Shown one piece after another: positions 38,858-39,533 of a stretch of DNA of 39,533 nt. Under the pieces are notes generated by a model that made no database searches, was not told the DNA's origin, and was given only the letters and a program-made list of their open reading frames with translations. A program made the translations under genes and the position numbers. Every line of letters starts with the position of its first letter. Position 1 is the first letter of the stretch. Source of the stretch: an uncultured Gemmiger sp. (GTDB taxonomy: Bacteria > Bacillota > Clostridia > Oscillospirales > Ruminococcaceae); contig CALXIA010000018.1 of the NCBI GenBank assembly GCA_944388245.1, forward strand, positions 1 to 39,533, given 5' to 3'.

Positions 38858-39025
38858 TCAGCCCTCGATGGCGCCCACAGGGCAAGCGCCGGCGCAGGTG
38901 CCGCAATCCAGGCAGGCAGCCTCGTCGATGACGTACTTGCCGTCGCCCTCAGAGATGGCGCTGACCGGGCACTCGCCGGCGCAGGTGCCGCAGGCGATGC
39001 AGGCATCGGTGATCTTGTAAGCCAT
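38858..39025 (-). CDS. 2[4Fe-4S] ferredoxin
   Basis: 55-residue clostridial-type ferredoxin; two CxxCxxCxxxCP clusters are complete: CIACGTCAGECP and CLDCGTCAGACP. It carries low-potential electrons to hydrogenases, pyruvate:ferredoxin oxidoreductase and other enzymes of anaerobes, so it fits a strict anaerobe. The ATG at 39025 has an AAGGAGAAT site. It is monocistronic, with its own promoter and terminator. Confidence 0.97.
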   Translation of the reverse strand: MAYKITDACIACGTCAGECPVSAISEGDGKYVIDEAACLDCGTCAGACPVGAIEG

Positions 39026-39129
39026 AGTCATTCTCCTTATTCTCCGCGCCCATCGTATTTTTTGTCGGGGATGCTCCGCCGCCGGCGCGGAGGCTGCGGC
39101 CCTGCCAAGAGGTTCCCCTCTTGGTGGTT

Positions 39130-39158
39130 ATTGTAGCAACTTTTGCCCGGCTTTTCAA
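39130..39158 (-). promoter_or_regulatory. ferredoxin promoter
   Basis: TTGAAA (39158-39153), 17-base spacer and TACAAT (39135-39130), reading leftward; about 100 bases before the start codon. Confidence 0.8.
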
Positions 39159-39195
39159 GTGCATTTTGTGCGGCCGGGAGGGCGGAAACTGCGGT

Positions 39196-39229
39196 TGGGG
39201 GTCTGGAGGTCTTTGCTCCCCGGATCGGC
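39196..39229. repeat. family A element, copy 10 (degenerate right end)
   Basis: GGGGGTCTGGAGGTCTTTGCTCCCCGGATCGGC resembles the right end of family A (GGGGGTCTGGGGGAC...GTCCCCCAGATCGGC), but the stem is broken. It stands immediately before the family B array. Confidence 0.55.
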
Positions 39230-39238
39230 CGCTCCGGC

Positions 39239-39533
39239 TGTGCGCCCCTTTGCCGGCCGCGGGCGCGGACAGGCCGCGCGCCCCGGGCCGCTGCCGGGTG
39301 CTCCGGTGCGCGGGATAAATGCCCTCCGGGCACCCCAAACCCACTGGGTTTGGGCCCCCGCGCGCCTGCGCGCCCGTTCGCTGGGTGAGGGATACATCTG
39401 TGGATTCATCGGCCCTCTGGCGAGGGCCGATTCATCTCACAGCTGTAGATCACCCGTTGTCACAGGGCTGTGCGCCCCTTTGCCGGCCGCGGGCGCGGAC
39501 AGGCCGCGCGCCCCGGGCCGCTGCCGGGTGCTG
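39239..39533. repeat. GC-rich tandem repeat array, family B (right edge, continues beyond window)
   Basis: The block 39239-39302 (TGTGCGCCCCTTTGCCGG...) recurs exactly at 39468-39533, where the window ends; period 229 bases. The unit shares with 4025-4566 the segments GCGCCCCGGGCCGCT, GGGATAAATGCCCT, GCCCCCGCGCGCCTGCG and CGCCCGTTCGCT, and ends with the hairpin CTGTG...ATCGGCCCTC/GAGGGCCGAT...CACAG at 39398-39443. Against CTGCG/CGCAG near dnaA this is a compensated base pair. No gene is called here. Confidence 0.82.

Overview
The window is a replication-origin neighbourhood from a GC-rich Firmicute, most likely a member of the Oscillospirales (Ruminococcaceae-type gut Clostridia). Reasons: the leftward order dnaA-dnaN-yaaA(S4)-recF-remB-gyrB facing a rightward rpmH-rnpA-yidD-yidC-jag block, Firmicute-only proteins (RemB, DarA, RicT), purine-rich AGGAGG ribosome sites, and TTGACA/TATAAT-like promoters in roughly 60-65% GC DNA. 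The species call is inference.

Layout. 1-5917 (minus): the initiation operon, with a 1.1-kb dnaA-dnaN gap that holds a DnaA-box cluster and GC-rich tandem repeats (family B). 5918-6436: the dnaA/rpmH divergent gap with an AT-rich stretch and DnaA-like boxes. 6437-9535 (plus): ribosomal protein L34, RNase P protein, YidD, YidC and Jag. 9829-17796 (plus): a membrane XRE regulator, MgtE with a structured leader, an rsmI-phosphodiesterase-birA operon with ATGA overlaps, tRNA-Arg(ACG), a branched-chain aminotransferase, a PH-domain protein and a membrane-anchored NERD-like protein. 18194-19788 (minus): TrmN6-like methyltransferase and a MYG1-family protein, divergent from a large cell-wall amidase. 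22499-25528 (plus): a rhomboid-like protein lacking the usual catalytic motif, DarA (c-di-AMP receptor), HolB and RicT. 25584-30258 (minus): a GNAT and AroE-AroK fusion operon, an FAD-dependent dehydrogenase with an apparent attenuator leader, and a zinc-ribbon membrane protein. 30362-33003 (minus): a YtrA-type GntR regulator, an ABC ATPase and two membrane proteins. 33197-34222 (plus): a LacI regulator. 34428-39025 (minus): MATE exporter, cytidylate-kinase-like protein, C39-like peptidase domain protein, a GIY-YIG/GNAT fusion and a 2[4Fe-4S] ferredoxin.

The most striking content is non-coding. Family A is a composite, near-palindromic element of about 200 bp, made of left hairpin, GGCCGG-type hairpin, transcription-terminator hairpin and the mirror image of the first two. 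It occurs in full five times and as parts at five more sites, nearly always directly after stop codons. Its stems differ between copies by compensatory changes, and it supplies the C-terminal tails of two proteins. A second signal is an exact bipartite site, TTTTCCACA-N14-TGTGGAAAA, in three intergenic regions, plus a cluster of single TTTTCCAC-type boxes at 22.2 kb; these look like DnaA boxes with a fixed architecture. A third is family B, GC-rich tandem units of about 222-229 bp near dnaA and at the right edge. Several leaders (mgtE, the FAD dehydrogenase) and one candidate small RNA are also described.
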